44,745 nt of DNA from Bacteroidia bacterium (GCA_025455485.1 JALOMJ010000001.1:1-44745), one strand, 5' to 3'. Counted from the stretch's first letter, positions 1 to 9,677 are shown. Made by a program: numbers and translations. Notes: a model not told the origin generated them from the letters alone.

Positions 1-1584
1 ATCGTGAACCGTAATGGTGTATGTACCCGGACTCAGTCCATTGGCTACCGAACTGGTTTGTGCCGAAGGGTGCCAGGTGTAACTAAATGGCCCTACCCCG
101 CCAAGGGCAGTTACTGTAGCCGAACCCAAATTGGCACAGGTGATGGATGTGCTGCTAACCGATATGCAGGGTAAGGTGATGTTTAGAACTTGTTGAATAG
201 TGTCAAAAAAAGTGCCATTATTATAATTCAAAATAAGAGAAACTGTAAAGTTCCCTAACTGCGAAAACTGATGTATAGGGTGGGATATCGTGGTGGTATT
301 TGATGATCCTGAGCCCGGATCGCCAAAATTCCAAAGCATGCTTGTAAGTGAGCCGCTAAAAGCAGAGCAACCTAATGCCGCAAGCGTTGCAGGGGGTGGG
401 CTTGTGAATGAGGCGGTCATGCATCCGATGCCGTTAGTCATGGTGCCAATTGTGGTGGTAAATTGTGTAGGAGGCGGAGCAAAGCCACTGGTAATAAAAT
501 TCGGCAAACCCTGTCGGCTCTGGTTTGGAGCAACAGATTGCCCATTGTTAACATAATTGCACGCCAGTCCTACAAGATTCGGACTATTGATAACACCCAA
601 AAAAGTTTGATTACTATGCGCTACATAAATTTTGCCATCCGTAGCAACCTGCAAACAACCGGCAGGATTGGCAGACATAATGTTAACCCCTGAGGCTGCA
701 ACAGCCGTTGGTGAACCCGCACACAAATTGAACTGCGTTATCTGCGCACTCGACCAGCCATTGCAATACACCTTTGATCCATCCGGAGAAAATTCAACCC
801 AACAAGCATTATTACCGGGAGGGCAAGTAAGCGCCATGTGGTTACTTAATTGCCCCGTTGCCGTATTAAAGTCATAAATATCTAAATTTACGTTGCTCAA
901 TCCTGCAGCCAACTTTAAACCATCAGGGGAAAATTTAATACTGCCAACTTGTCCAGCACCATTTGCATTAATGTTGGATTGAACAGAAATAGTGTTTACG
1001 CCTGTAGACGTTACTAAAAATGCATGGTAAATTGATGCACTCATGCTTCGGGTCATTACCCATACATCAACACCATTAAAATGCCTGACAGAAGTAACTT
1101 GTTCGGTCGTATTCGAAACAAGTGGAATATTAATCGCCGTTACCGAACCGGCTCCGCCCGCAAGAGACATATCGACAATAGAATATTTTAAACCATTTGG
1201 CGGAGCACCAAAATTAGCCATATTGGAAAAAATATAATAAATGGTGTTACTGCCCGGCTGCTTCACAATAACGCCTGATTGACAAGAGGAAGGATTACCC
1301 TGGAGCGCACCTGGACTAGCCATTAATGTGTGTGTTGCCGTCCAAACGTTAATGCCATTCGTATAAAACAAAAGATTACCATTAGCATCGGCGATTGAAG
1401 AACATCCTTCTTGCGATAACATGGCGCCGGTTACAATGGTTGGTGGGTTGGTCATAAAATCCAAACCGGCATTGGCTCCAAAATACCACTTTTTATTTTC
1501 GTTTTGAGATAAAGCAGGCAACTGCCCTAACAAAATTGCCAGAAACAAAAAAATACCATATCTGCTAAAATTTAGCAAATGCAT
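1..1584 (-). CDS. Secreted PKD / SprB-repeat surface protein, 3' end outside window
   Basis: An uninterrupted frame of 528 codons runs from ATG at 1584 off the left edge, so the C-terminus is missing. The N-terminus is a signal peptide (charged start, hydrophobic stretch to about residue 26, then LSQNENKKWYFGAN). Residues about 30-360 look like a beta-propeller of 'SPDG' strands, for example KFSPDGLKLAAG and EFSPDGSKVYCNG. A PKD-like domain with WNFGDPGSG follows, then from about residue 474 an SprB-type repeat ending GLSPGTYTITVHD. Bacteroidota proteins with this architecture are large T9SS cargo exposed at the surface, often as adhesins. A T9SS sorting domain would be expected beyond the window, which I cannot see. 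Function beyond surface exposure is unknown. Confidence 0.82.
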   Translation of the reverse strand, partial: MHLLNFSRYGIFLFLAILLGQLPALSQNENKKWYFGANAGLDFMTNPPTIVTGAMLSQEGCSSIADANGNLLFYTNGINVWTATHTLMASPGALQGNPSSCQSGVIVKQPGSNTIYYIFSNMANFGAPPNGLKYSIVDMSLAGGAGSVTAINIPLVSNTTEQVTSVRHFNGVDVWVMTRSMSASIYHAFLVTSTGVNTISVQSNINANGAGQVGSIKFSPDGLKLAAGLSNVNLDIYDFNTATGQLSNHMALTCPPGNNACWVEFSPDGSKVYCNGWSSAQITQFNLCAGSPTAVAASGVNIMSANPAGCLQVATDGKIYVAHSNQTFLGVINSPNLVGLACNYVNNGQSVAPNQSRQGLPNFITSGFAPPPTQFTTTIGTMTNGIGCMTASFTSPPPATLAALGCSAFSGSLTSMLWNFGDPGSGSSNTTTISHPIHQFSQLGNFTVSLILNYNNGTFFDTIQQVLNITLPCISVSSTSITCANLGSATVTALGGVGPFSYTWHPSAQTSSVANGLSPGTYTITVHD

Positions 1585-1595
1585 TGGACGTGAAT

Positions 1596-1622
1596 CAAAT
1601 GTAAGGAACCAGGCTAAACAAA
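1596..1622 (-). promoter_or_regulatory. Possible Bacteroidota promoter for the secreted PKD protein
   Basis: On the minus strand TACATTTG (1603-1596) matches the TANNTTTG -7 consensus exactly, with TTTG at 1622-1619 upstream. The 15-nt spacing is shorter than the usual 17-20 nt. The last G of the -7 lies only 11 nt before the ATG, so the leader would be very short. Confidence 0.35.
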
Positions 1623-1855
1623 TACCACACTTTAATCATTAAAACCACACATTCGCTCATTAGTTTCCCTTTAAATTGAGTGAAATTTGTGATTAGAATG
1701 TCTAAAATCGACTTTACAGGAACATTCATCAGGGTTCAGTTTTAGAAATAGCTCACCGGCAAAGTTGCGTAACGTTTGCTTTCAGTACATTTTATGGTAA
1801 AGTCGCCATTTTGTTTAAAATACGTGTTTATAAGGCCTCTGCCAGAAATGTTAGC

Positions 1856-2347
1856 TCAAATGCGTCTTCCAAGAATGATGAGATCCCTCTGCATTCCGTT
1901 CAATTCCGCAACACCCGGAAAATGGCCCCAGGTTTCAAAACCGGCCTTTTTAAAAAGATTTAAGCTCGGTACGTTATGTCCAAAAACGTAAGCCAGTATG
2001 GCTTTAATGCCCAAGGCCGGCGCTTGTTGCATGGCATAATGAATTGCGGCTTCACCTATGCCTTGCCGTTGTTTGTTTGGATTAACGTATATGCTATACT
2101 CCGCTGTGGATGCATAGGCCGGACGACCATAAAAATTCGAAAAACTCATCCAACCAACGTAAACACTGTTTTTCTCAATTACCCAAACCGGTCGGTTTCC
2201 TTCCTTGTGTTTTTCGAACCATTTTTTACGTTCCTCCATACTCTGGGGTTCCAGGTCGGCCGTGGCCATGCGACCGGGAATGCTGGCGTTGTAGGTGTTC
2301 AGGATGTTTTCCAGATCTTTTTCTTCGGCTAATCGGAAGGTCAACAT
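1856..2347 (-). CDS. GNAT N-acetyltransferase, phosphinothricin-acetyltransferase-like
   Basis: The product is 163 aa, a single GNAT domain and the usual length for the Pat/Bar/MnaT (YncA) group, which acetylates amino groups of amino acids or glutamine analogues with acetyl-CoA. The acetyl-CoA pyrophosphate loop is QRQGIG (residues 93-98). The later GHNVPSLNLFKKAGFE (about 123-138) matches the family's 'N-x-S-x-x-L(F/Y)-x-K-x-GF' motif. The ATG lies 2 nt beyond the hflX stop, so it is probably the last gene of the cytochrome-hflX operon. The natural substrate cannot be read from sequence; methionine sulfoximine/sulfone-type detoxification is the family precedent. Confidence 0.85.
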   Translation of the reverse strand: MLTFRLAEEKDLENILNTYNASIPGRMATADLEPQSMEERKKWFEKHKEGNRPVWVIEKNSVYVGWMSFSNFYGRPAYASTAEYSIYVNPNKQRQGIGEAAIHYAMQQAPALGIKAILAYVFGHNVPSLNLFKKAGFETWGHFPGVAELNGMQRDLIILGRRI

Positions 2348-2349
2348 GT

Positions 2350-3549
2350 TTAATACAAAAGGTTATTGTAAGGGTAACGTTTGATGTGAAGCTCTTTTAC
2401 CAGATCGTAGATGGTTTTTTTTAATTCCTCCACATTGTCCTTGTTTTTGGCACTGATAAACAACACGGGTTTGTTCAGGCCTTTCATCCAGGTTTTTTTA
2501 ATCTCATCGAGAGAAATATTTTCCTTGTGCATCGGTGTTAAATCGTGTTCATGCTTTTGCACATAGCTAAAGGCATCAGTTTTATTAAACACCAGAATGA
2601 CCGGTTTATCACCTGCCCCAATGTCCTGCAGGGTTTGTTTCACCACATTGAGGTGTTCTTCAAAATTCTTGTGGGAGATGTCCACCACGTGAATCAACAG
2701 ATCCGCCTCGCGCACCTCATCCAGTGTGGATTTAAAACTTTCGACCAGTTGCGTAGGGAGTTTGCGGATAAATCCAACTGTATCACTCAAAAGGAAAAAC
2801 AAATTATCAATAATTACTTTACGCACAGTGGTATCCAGCGTGGCAAACAATTTATCCTCGGCAAACACCTCGCTTTTGCTGAGTAAATTCATGATGGTAC
2901 TTTTGCCCACGTTGGTGTAACCCACCAGAGCCACACGAATCAACTCCCCCCGGTTTTTACGCTGGGTGGCCATCTGTTTGTCAATCTCCCGCAAACGCTC
3001 CTTGAGCAAGGCAATTTTGTCACGAACAATGCGTCGATCCGTCTCAATTTCTTTCTCTCCTGCTCCGCCACGTGTTCCGGTGCCGCCTCGTTGACGTTCA
3101 AGGTGGGTCCACATGCCGGTGAGTCGTGGCAAAAGGTATTGGTACTGGGCGAGCTGCACTTGTGTTTTAGCATGTGCCGTTTGTGCCCTTTGTTCAAATA
3201 TTTCCAGAATGAGCGTGGTTCGGTCGAGGATTTTTTTGCCCAATTCCTTTTCTAAATTTCTTTGCTGAGAGGGAGAAAGTTCATCGTCAAAAATCACCAC
3301 ATCTATCTGGTGTTCTTTCACGTAATTTTTTATTTCCTGAAGTTTGCCTTTACCAATAAATGTGGCTTTGTCCGGTTTTTCAAGCCGTTGGGTAAAGCGG
3401 TTTTTGGTGGGCAAACCATAGGTCATGGCCAAAAAGGCCAATTCATCGAGGTATTCATTGGCTTGTTCCTGGTCCTGTGTTTTATTGATGACACCAACCA
3501 GAATGCAGGTATGCACCGGTATGGCGGTGGAAATGGCTTTGGCTTTCAT
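2350..3549 (-). CDS. hflX: HflX ribosome-associated GTPase
   Basis: This is a 399-aa TRAFAC GTPase of the HflX family, which binds the 50S subunit and rescues or splits stalled 70S ribosomes under stress. The N-terminal HflX domain carries FIGKGKL and DDELSPSQQRNLE (about 88-100). The glycine-rich linker GGTGTRGGAGEKEIE starts near residue 155. The G-domain has G1 GYTNVGKS (210-217), G3 DTVG (256-259), G4 NKTD (322-325) and G5 SAK (366-368), all intact. Length and motif order are typical. It lies 6 nt downstream of the cytochrome c gene and 2 nt upstream of the GNAT gene, suggesting one transcript. Confidence 0.95.
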   Translation of the reverse strand: MKAKAISTAIPVHTCILVGVINKTQDQEQANEYLDELAFLAMTYGLPTKNRFTQRLEKPDKATFIGKGKLQEIKNYVKEHQIDVVIFDDELSPSQQRNLEKELGKKILDRTTLILEIFEQRAQTAHAKTQVQLAQYQYLLPRLTGMWTHLERQRGGTGTRGGAGEKEIETDRRIVRDKIALLKERLREIDKQMATQRKNRGELIRVALVGYTNVGKSTIMNLLSKSEVFAEDKLFATLDTTVRKVIIDNLFFLLSDTVGFIRKLPTQLVESFKSTLDEVREADLLIHVVDISHKNFEEHLNVVKQTLQDIGAGDKPVILVFNKTDAFSYVQKHEHDLTPMHKENISLDEIKKTWMKGLNKPVLFISAKNKDNVEELKKTIYDLVKELHIKRYPYNNLLY

Positions 3550-3555
3550 TAAAAT

Positions 3556-4176
3556 TTATTGCCCCTTGAGGCTGGTGTTCACGTATTCCGCAACGGCCTG
3601 AGCTTGTTCAGGACTCAGTTGAGATGCAGCAGGCATCATGCCTTTGCCCTGGGTGATGATTTGGTTGATGCCGGCCACGTCCATTTGCGTTTTCGTAAGG
3701 TCTTTTGACCCTGCTATGCCCAGCTTTCCATCTGTGCCATGGCATGAGGAACAATTATTTTCATACAAGGCTTTGGCATCCGTAATCATTTCATTACTTT
3801 CCTTAGGTATACCTTTTCGTTTGTGGTAAACTTCCGCCACACCATAGGTTCCTGTAATTAAGAGCAAGCTTAAGGCGGCAAGAATTTTATTGTGCTTTTT
3901 AAAACCAAGGATTGCAAGGGGAATAGCCACTGCAACCATAACTATTTTTATCCAGAACAAATAATCGTATTTGCCTCCAAATGGCAGTTGTGTGGAAAGG
4001 TAAATGCCGGTAAGTAAAAACAAAACTGAAATCACCATTTCAGGCACCTTAAATTTTTTACTGAACGTTTCGAGTAATTCCTTTTTATCCGAAATGAGCA
4101 AAATTGTTTTAATCACGTAGATCAACAAAAACAGAGTAACTACCAGATAGTGAGTATGAAGTAAGCCTTTTACCAT
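3556..4176 (-). CDS. Membrane protein with four helices and C-terminal cytochrome c domain
   Basis: The product is 206 aa. Residues 1-118 form about four transmembrane helices (roughly 9-29, 46-62, 71-91, 98-116), resembling the small SirB-type membrane family. Residues about 130-206 are a class I cytochrome c domain with haem-binding CSSCH (142-146) and a likely axial Met in GKGMMPAA (about 180). The arrangement predicts a membrane-anchored, periplasmic monohaem cytochrome that passes electrons in a respiratory chain; the partner is unknown. It is the first gene of the operon with hflX. The SirB assignment is from topology and general resemblance only; the cytochrome part is secure. Confidence 0.82.
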   Translation of the reverse strand: MVKGLLHTHYLVVTLFLLIYVIKTILLISDKKELLETFSKKFKVPEMVISVLFLLTGIYLSTQLPFGGKYDYLFWIKIVMVAVAIPLAILGFKKHNKILAALSLLLITGTYGVAEVYHKRKGIPKESNEMITDAKALYENNCSSCHGTDGKLGIAGSKDLTKTQMDVAGINQIITQGKGMMPAASQLSPEQAQAVAEYVNTSLKGQ

Positions 4177-4256
4177 AATATTAATTTTGGCTTAAAAATA
4201 ACACTAACTATTTAGAATAAAAACCCCGCAGGACTTCATATTTTGCTATTTGTCTA

Positions 4257-4264
4257 TAAATTTG
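4257..4264 (+). promoter_or_regulatory. TANNTTTG -7 promoter element before the amidohydrolase genes
   Basis: TAAATTTG is an exact match to the Bacteroidota -7 consensus in the divergent 95-nt gap. Only 7 nt separate it from the ATG at 4272, implying an almost leaderless transcript or a later true start. A TTTG at 4242-4245 is too close (11 nt) to be a standard -33. Confidence 0.42.
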
Positions 4265-4271
4265 AGACTTC

Positions 4272-7200
4272 ATGTATAAAAAATCAATCCTTCGGCTATT
4301 TTTTCTTTTTTTGACCTTCCACATCAGGTCACAAACTACCTTTCCGAGCAACGGTGCTCCACACCCGGTTCATAGCACACACGCGTTCATCAACGCTTCA
4401 CTTTTCATCGATTATGAAACCTTTGTTAAAAAAGGCACGCTGTTAATTAAGGATGGCAAAGTAATAGCAGCTGGCCTAAAGGTGGAAGTGCCTAAAGAAG
4501 CCATCATTCACGATTTGGAAGGAAAATACATCTATCCCTCTTTTATTGATTTGTTTTGTGATTATGGCATCCCCGAATCAACAACACAGCGTGCTCCCCG
4601 AAACGGCCCGCAAATGCAAAGCAACATTAAGGGAGCTTACGGATGGAATCAGGCGATTCATTCAGAAACTGAAGCCCATAAACTTTTACAACACCAAAAC
4701 GACCTAGCCTTGGAATTTAAAAAAGCCGGATTTGGAACTGTTTTAACACATAAAAAAGATGGCATCGTAAGGGGCAGCGGAACCTTAGTAAATTTAAGCA
4801 ACAAAAAAGAAAACGAATGTATTGTAAACGATCGAACTGCAGGTTTTTACTCCTTTAACAAAGGTAGTTCCACTCAGGATTACCCGTCATCACTGGCAGG
4901 GGCTGTTGCCCTTCTCCGTCAAACCTATTACGACGCCCTATGGTATGCTGCGGCAGAAGACAACAAGGAATACAACATCAGCCTGGATGAGTTTAATAAA
5001 CTCAAACTGCTGCCTTCGGTATTTGAATCTACAGACAAATACGACGTTGCAAGAATTGAACAGCTTGCAAAAGAATTTAACACAACGTATTTGGTTAAAG
5101 CTTGTGGAACAGAATACCAGCGCATCAGCGACATGAAGGAAAGCGGTTTAAAATTTATTCTTCCTCTTAATTTTCCTGATGCATATGACGTTCAAGACCC
5201 ATTTGAAGCTGAAGCACTTCACTTAAGCGACCTTAAACATTGGGAATTGGCACCGAGTAACCCTTCTGCTTTCGAAAAGTATTTTATCCCATTTTGTTTG
5301 AGCGCAAGTGATCTTAAGAATAAAGACCAGTTTCTTCATCAACTGCGAAAAGCGGTTAGATATGGATTAACGGAAAAAACCGCACTCAAGGCTTTGACCT
5401 TTCAGCCTGCAGCATTTCTGAACGTTCAAAATAAAATTGGCTCACTAAAACCGGGTTTTCAGGCCAATTTTTTTATCAGCACTACCTCTGTTTTTGAACA
5501 GGATGCAATAGTATTACAACATTGGGTGTTGGGTGAAGCTGAAACCTTTAGTGACCCTGAAAAACCTGATCTCAGTGGCACCTACGAGTTACGCGCCGGA
5601 AAAAAAACCTATACCGTTACCATATCGGGAAGCACTTCACAAGCCGAAGGCTATATTCTGGCTGACACTGCAAAAGCTAAATTTACTTTTTCCTTTATTC
5701 CGCCTTTGTTTAGTTTCAGTTTTCCTTACGACTCTTCAAAAACCGCAAGAGCTTCGGGCTACCTCCAGAAAAAAAACAAAACAATCTCGGGCAAAGGTCA
5801 GTGGGCAGACGGAGATTGGTTCAACTTTGAAATGCAATACATGACAGCGCCTGATAGCATCAAATCTGCCAAAAAATCAACACCCCCACTGCAACTTGGT
5901 AAAGTTATTTATCCGTTCACGGCATATGGAGAAGCCATACCTGAAAGCGAAGGCACGTTTCGTAATAACTGGAATAAATTTAAAAACAGATATAGTGCTA
6001 TTTTGATCAAAAATGCTACTGTATGGACCAACAAAGGTGATACCGTCTTATTGGATCACGACGTGTATGTTGTTAATGGGCGTATAGTAAGAATCGCGCC
6101 TAACATTGAAGCACCCAAACTAGCCTTTGCAAAAATTATAGATGCGAAAGGGAAACATTTAACACCGGGAATTATTGATGAACACAGTCACATTGCGCTC
6201 AGCCGGGGTGTAAATGAAGGCACAGAAGCAAGTTCTGCAGAAGTGCGAATGGGAGATGCTATTGATCCGGAAGACATCAACATTTACCGTCAATTGGCCG
6301 GAGGAGTAACAACCGCGCAATTACTGCACGGTTCTGCTAATCCAATCGGAGGCCAGAGTGCGTTAATCAAATTGCGTTGGGGTCAGAATGCCGAGGGATT
6401 AAAGTATGAAAAATCAGCTCCTTTTATCAAATTCGCGCTCGGTGAAAATGTAAAACAGAGCAATTGGGGCGATCGCAGTGTAGTACGATTTCCGCAAAGC
6501 CGCATGGGAGTTGAACAGGTGTACATGGATTTTTTCATCCGCGCAAAAGAATACAAAGCCCTCAAACAAAACTCTAGCAAAGGGGCTGTTTTCCGCATCG
6601 ACCTTGAGATGGAGGCCCTCTCTGAAATTTTAGAGAACAAACGCTTTATTACCTGCCACAGTTATGTACAGAGTGAAATCAACATGTTAATGCATGTAGC
6701 CGACTCTATGGGATTTAAGGTAAATACTTTCACGCACATCCTCGAAGGATACAAAGTGGCCGATAAAATGAAATTCCACGGAGCAAATGCTTCTACCTTT
6801 TCAGATTGGTGGGCATACAAAAACGAAGTAATGGAGGCTATCCCACACAACGCCGCTATGCTAAGCAAAATGGGGGTTATTACAGCGATAAACAGTGACG
6901 ATGCTGAAATGGCAAGGCGTTTAAATCAGGAAGCTGCTAAAGCCATAAAATATGGAGGATTAAGTGAAACCGAAGCTCTTAAATTAGTAACACTCAACCC
7001 TGCAATTATGTTACACATTGATGATAAAGTGGGAAGCATAGCCGTTGGCAAAACTGCTGATTTGGTTCTCTGGACGGATAACCCATTAAGCGTGTATGCC
7101 AGAGTGGATAAAACCATCATTGACGGCCAAATATATTTTGACAGAGATGAAGATCAAAAATTAAAAACATATATTAAAGAGGAAAAGGCACGCCTTATTG

Positions 7201-7340
7201 CTAAAATTATACAAGAGAAACAATACGGTGGAAAAATGCAAAAAGCAAAAACAAAACAAAAAAAACTCTACCATTGCGACACTATGGAAAGCGATTATCA
7301 GAGCGTTTTAATTACCAATGAAATTATGACTCATGATTAA
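4272..7340 (+). CDS. Exported tandem amidohydrolase (inactive N-half, intact C-half)
   Basis: The product is 1022 aa with a signal peptide (to about residue 20). It carries two amidohydrolase-superfamily units. The N-terminal unit (about 35-420) has the beta-sandwich strand and 'YPSFIDLFCDYG' where the metal-binding HxH should be, so it appears catalytically dead. The C-terminal unit (about 575-970) keeps PGIIDEHSH (His638, His640), TCHS (His796), FTHILEG (His822) and INSDDAE (Asp876/877), the binuclear metal ligand set of imidazolonepropionase/prolidase-like members. A middle segment (about 435-530) resembles a lipocalin-like beta domain. It probably acts in the periplasm on an amide or peptide substrate that is not identifiable here. 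It overlaps the next amidohydrolase gene by 8 nt. Confidence 0.85.
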   Translation: MYKKSILRLFFLFLTFHIRSQTTFPSNGAPHPVHSTHAFINASLFIDYETFVKKGTLLIKDGKVIAAGLKVEVPKEAIIHDLEGKYIYPSFIDLFCDYGIPESTTQRAPRNGPQMQSNIKGAYGWNQAIHSETEAHKLLQHQNDLALEFKKAGFGTVLTHKKDGIVRGSGTLVNLSNKKENECIVNDRTAGFYSFNKGSSTQDYPSSLAGAVALLRQTYYDALWYAAAEDNKEYNISLDEFNKLKLLPSVFESTDKYDVARIEQLAKEFNTTYLVKACGTEYQRISDMKESGLKFILPLNFPDAYDVQDPFEAEALHLSDLKHWELAPSNPSAFEKYFIPFCLSASDLKNKDQFLHQLRKAVRYGLTEKTALKALTFQPAAFLNVQNKIGSLKPGFQANFFISTTSVFEQDAIVLQHWVLGEAETFSDPEKPDLSGTYELRAGKKTYTVTISGSTSQAEGYILADTAKAKFTFSFIPPLFSFSFPYDSSKTARASGYLQKKNKTISGKGQWADGDWFNFEMQYMTAPDSIKSAKKSTPPLQLGKVIYPFTAYGEAIPESEGTFRNNWNKFKNRYSAILIKNATVWTNKGDTVLLDHDVYVVNGRIVRIAPNIEAPKLAFAKIIDAKGKHLTPGIIDEHSHIALSRGVNEGTEASSAEVRMGDAIDPEDINIYRQLAGGVTTAQLLHGSANPIGGQSALIKLRWGQNAEGLKYEKSAPFIKFALGENVKQSNWGDRSVVRFPQSRMGVEQVYMDFFIRAKEYKALKQNSSKGAVFRIDLEMEALSEILENKRFITCHSYVQSEINMLMHVADSMGFKVNTFTHILEGYKVADKMKFHGANASTFSDWWAYKNEVMEAIPHNAAMLSKMGVITAINSDDAEMARRLNQEAAKAIKYGGLSETEALKLVTLNPAIMLHIDDKVGSIAVGKTADLVLWTDNPLSVYARVDKTIIDGQIYFDRDEDQKLKTYIKEEKARLIAKIIQEKQYGGKMQKAKTKQKKLYHCDTMESDYQSVLITNEIMTHD

Positions 7341-8619
7341 GGCCAATTTCAATACAGTACTATTATTCTGGAGCATTGGACTATTTGCTCAAAATAAACC
7401 ACACATTGCCTTCATCAATGCCACTGCTCATATCGGAAATGGTCAGGTCATTGAAAAATCTCTCTTTGTTATCAATGGCAATAAAATAGAAAGTATAGTA
7501 GATGTAACAGGCATAAAATTAAATCCCTCAGCCTTTGACACAGTTATTGACCTTTCGGATAAACACCTCTATCCTGCGCTCATTAATGTCAATAACATCC
7601 TTGGTTTGCACGATGCCGAGGCCGTAAGAGCAACGGCAGATTTCGCGGAAGTGGGACAATTGAATCCACACATTCGCGCTTTGATCGCTTATAATACCGA
7701 TAATCAGATCATACCAACTGTAAAAACTAACGGTGTACTTTACACCCAGGTTACTCCAAGAGGAGGTCTAATATCGGGCTCATCGTCTATCATGGCTTTA
7801 GAGGGATGGAATTGGGAAGATGCCGTATTGAAAGCAGACGATGGTATTCATGTCAATTTCCCTTCTATTGTTGAAACGCGAATGAATGAAAGTAACGAAC
7901 AGTATAAGAAAAGACAAAAACACTTTCAGGATGAAATGCAGAAACTTAACCACTTTTTTAGAGAGGCAAAAGCTTATTGCAATTCGGAAACAAAACCTGA
8001 AACAAATTTGCGATTTGAAGCCATGAAAACCGTTTTTTCGGGTACTGCACGGTTGTATCTGCACACCAATTCTGCCAAAGACATTCTCAACACAATTGCT
8101 TTTGTACAGCAGCACACCATAAAATATCCGGTTCTGGTTGGAGCTAAAGAATCTTATAAAGTGGTGTTAGAACTAAAAAAATCAGGAATACCGGTGATGC
8201 TCAATCGCGTGAACGATTTACCTTTGAGAGAAGACGACGACCTGGATATAGTATTCAAACTTCCGGCCTTGCTGCAAAAGGACAGTATTTTATTCTGCCT
8301 TCAGTTAGAAGGCGATATGGAAGCCATGCAAAGCCGCAACCTCCCGTTCAACGCAGGCAATGCTGTGGCCTATGGATTAAGTAAAGAAGAGGCGCTCGCA
8401 GCAATAAGTTTAAATGCTGCCAAAATTATGGGAGTTAGCCATATTCTCGGTTCACTGGAAGAGAACAAATTGGCCTCCTTTGTTGTAAGCAACGGCGATT
8501 TACTGGACATGAAAAGCAACGCCGTGGTAATGGCTTTCATTTCCGGTAAAGCCATTCAACTAAACAATAAACAAACAGAATTGTACCAAAAATACCTTAA
8601 TAAGTACAGGCTAAAATAA
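7333..8619 (+). CDS. Exported amidohydrolase-like protein lacking metal ligands
   Basis: The product is 428 aa with a signal peptide (ends near LFAQN, residue 21). The fold pattern of amidohydrolases is present: opening beta-sandwich AFINATAHIGNGQVIEKS, a 'YPALINVNN' strand where family members have PGxIDxHxH, and a closing AVAYGLSKEEALAAISLNAAKIMG followed by LGSLEENKLASFVV. No HxH or the later His/Asp ligands remain. It is translationally coupled (8-nt overlap) to the preceding tandem enzyme. A non-catalytic partner or regulatory subunit is plausible (inference). Such tandem pairs are common in Bacteroidota. Confidence 0.78.
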   Translation: MIKANFNTVLLFWSIGLFAQNKPHIAFINATAHIGNGQVIEKSLFVINGNKIESIVDVTGIKLNPSAFDTVIDLSDKHLYPALINVNNILGLHDAEAVRATADFAEVGQLNPHIRALIAYNTDNQIIPTVKTNGVLYTQVTPRGGLISGSSSIMALEGWNWEDAVLKADDGIHVNFPSIVETRMNESNEQYKKRQKHFQDEMQKLNHFFREAKAYCNSETKPETNLRFEAMKTVFSGTARLYLHTNSAKDILNTIAFVQQHTIKYPVLVGAKESYKVVLELKKSGIPVMLNRVNDLPLREDDDLDIVFKLPALLQKDSILFCLQLEGDMEAMQSRNLPFNAGNAVAYGLSKEEALAAISLNAAKIMGVSHILGSLEENKLASFVVSNGDLLDMKSNAVVMAFISGKAIQLNNKQTELYQKYLNKYRLK

Positions 8620-8624
8620 ATCAC

Positions 8625-9677
8625 ATGAGCGAATCAAAAATTATCATCGGTATTTCACAAGGCGACATCAACGGCATTGGTCCGGAAGTGATATTAAAAA
8701 CTTTAATAGAACCGGGCATTAACGATATCTGTACACCCGTTCTCTTCTCTTCTCAAAAAACCATATCCTACTATCGCAAAGTACTTGGCTTGGAAGAATT
8801 TAATTTTCATCCTTTACGCGACTTCTCACAAATAAATAATAAAAAGGTGAACGTGATGATTTGTTACGAAGAGGAGGTGAACATTGAAATGGGTAAACTC
8901 AGTGAAACCGGTGGAAAATACGCGAGAATATCTCTTGACCATGCCGCAAAAGCCTTGCAAGAGAACCAAATTCATGCCTTAGTTACTGCACCTATAAACA
9001 AAAGCAATATTCAGGGTGATGGTTTTCATTTTCCGGGACACACCGAATACCTGGCTCACAAATTAGGAGGTGATCCGTTAATGATTCTCTGCAGTGAGAA
9101 TGGTTTAAGGGTTGCACTTGCTACCGGCCATATTCCTTTAAATGAAGTTGCATCGCGGATAACAACGGAAGTGGTAACAAAAAAAATCACCTTGTTCTAC
9201 GAATCCTTAGTGAAGGATTTTGCCATCCGTAAACCAAAAATTGCTGTGCTTGGGTTAAATCCCCATGCGGGCGACAACGGCACTATTGGCGCAGAAGAGC
9301 AAAATATCATTCGCCCTGCAATTGAACAACTGAAGTTGGACGCACTCATTTATGGGCCTTATTCGGCTGATGGTTTTTTTGGAACCAATGCATACAAAAA
9401 GTTCGACGGCATACTTGCAATGTATCACGATCAAGGTTTGATTCCATTCAAAACAATGGCCTTTAATGATGGAGTTAATTTCACCGCCGGACTAAACAAA
9501 ATCAGAACCAGCCCTGATCATGGCACCGCCTTTGAGATAGCCGGAAAAAACGAAGCCTCTGAACTCTCATTCAGAAATGCCTTATACATGGCAATCGACC
9601 TCTACCGTAACCGCAAACTACACGCAGAAATTACAGCCAATCCACTGGCTCATGGCAACCTGAGAAAAGAAAGATAA
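8625..9677 (+). CDS. pdxA: 4-hydroxythreonine-4-phosphate dehydrogenase (pyridoxal phosphate synthesis)
   Basis: The 350-aa product matches the PdxA family, which oxidises 4-phosphohydroxy-L-threonine with NAD+ in the DXP-dependent route to pyridoxine phosphate, in the cytoplasm. Family landmarks are SQGDINGIGPEV (11-22), VTAPINK (120-126), metal ligand His139 in PGHTEYLA, His214 in LNPHAGDNG, and His268 in MYHDQGLIPFK. C-terminal RTSPDHGTAFEIAG is conserved too. The gene begins 5 nt after the degenerate amidohydrolase and is probably co-transcribed with it, although no functional link is evident. Confidence 0.95.
   Translation: MSESKIIIGISQGDINGIGPEVILKTLIEPGINDICTPVLFSSQKTISYYRKVLGLEEFNFHPLRDFSQINNKKVNVMICYEEEVNIEMGKLSETGGKYARISLDHAAKALQENQIHALVTAPINKSNIQGDGFHFPGHTEYLAHKLGGDPLMILCSENGLRVALATGHIPLNEVASRITTEVVTKKITLFYESLVKDFAIRKPKIAVLGLNPHAGDNGTIGAEEQNIIRPAIEQLKLDALIYGPYSADGFFGTNAYKKFDGILAMYHDQGLIPFKTMAFNDGVNFTAGLNKIRTSPDHGTAFEIAGKNEASELSFRNALYMAIDLYRNRKLHAEITANPLAHGNLRKER

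Noticed and set aside
290..877. Three + strand frames of 76-88 aa in the first kilobase
   Set aside because: They lie opposite the long partial secreted-protein frame on the minus strand, which has a signal peptide and PKD/SprB domains.
1976..2332. 118-aa frame on the + strand over the GNAT gene
   Set aside because: It is the antisense shadow of a well-supported acetyltransferase and has no recognisable motifs.
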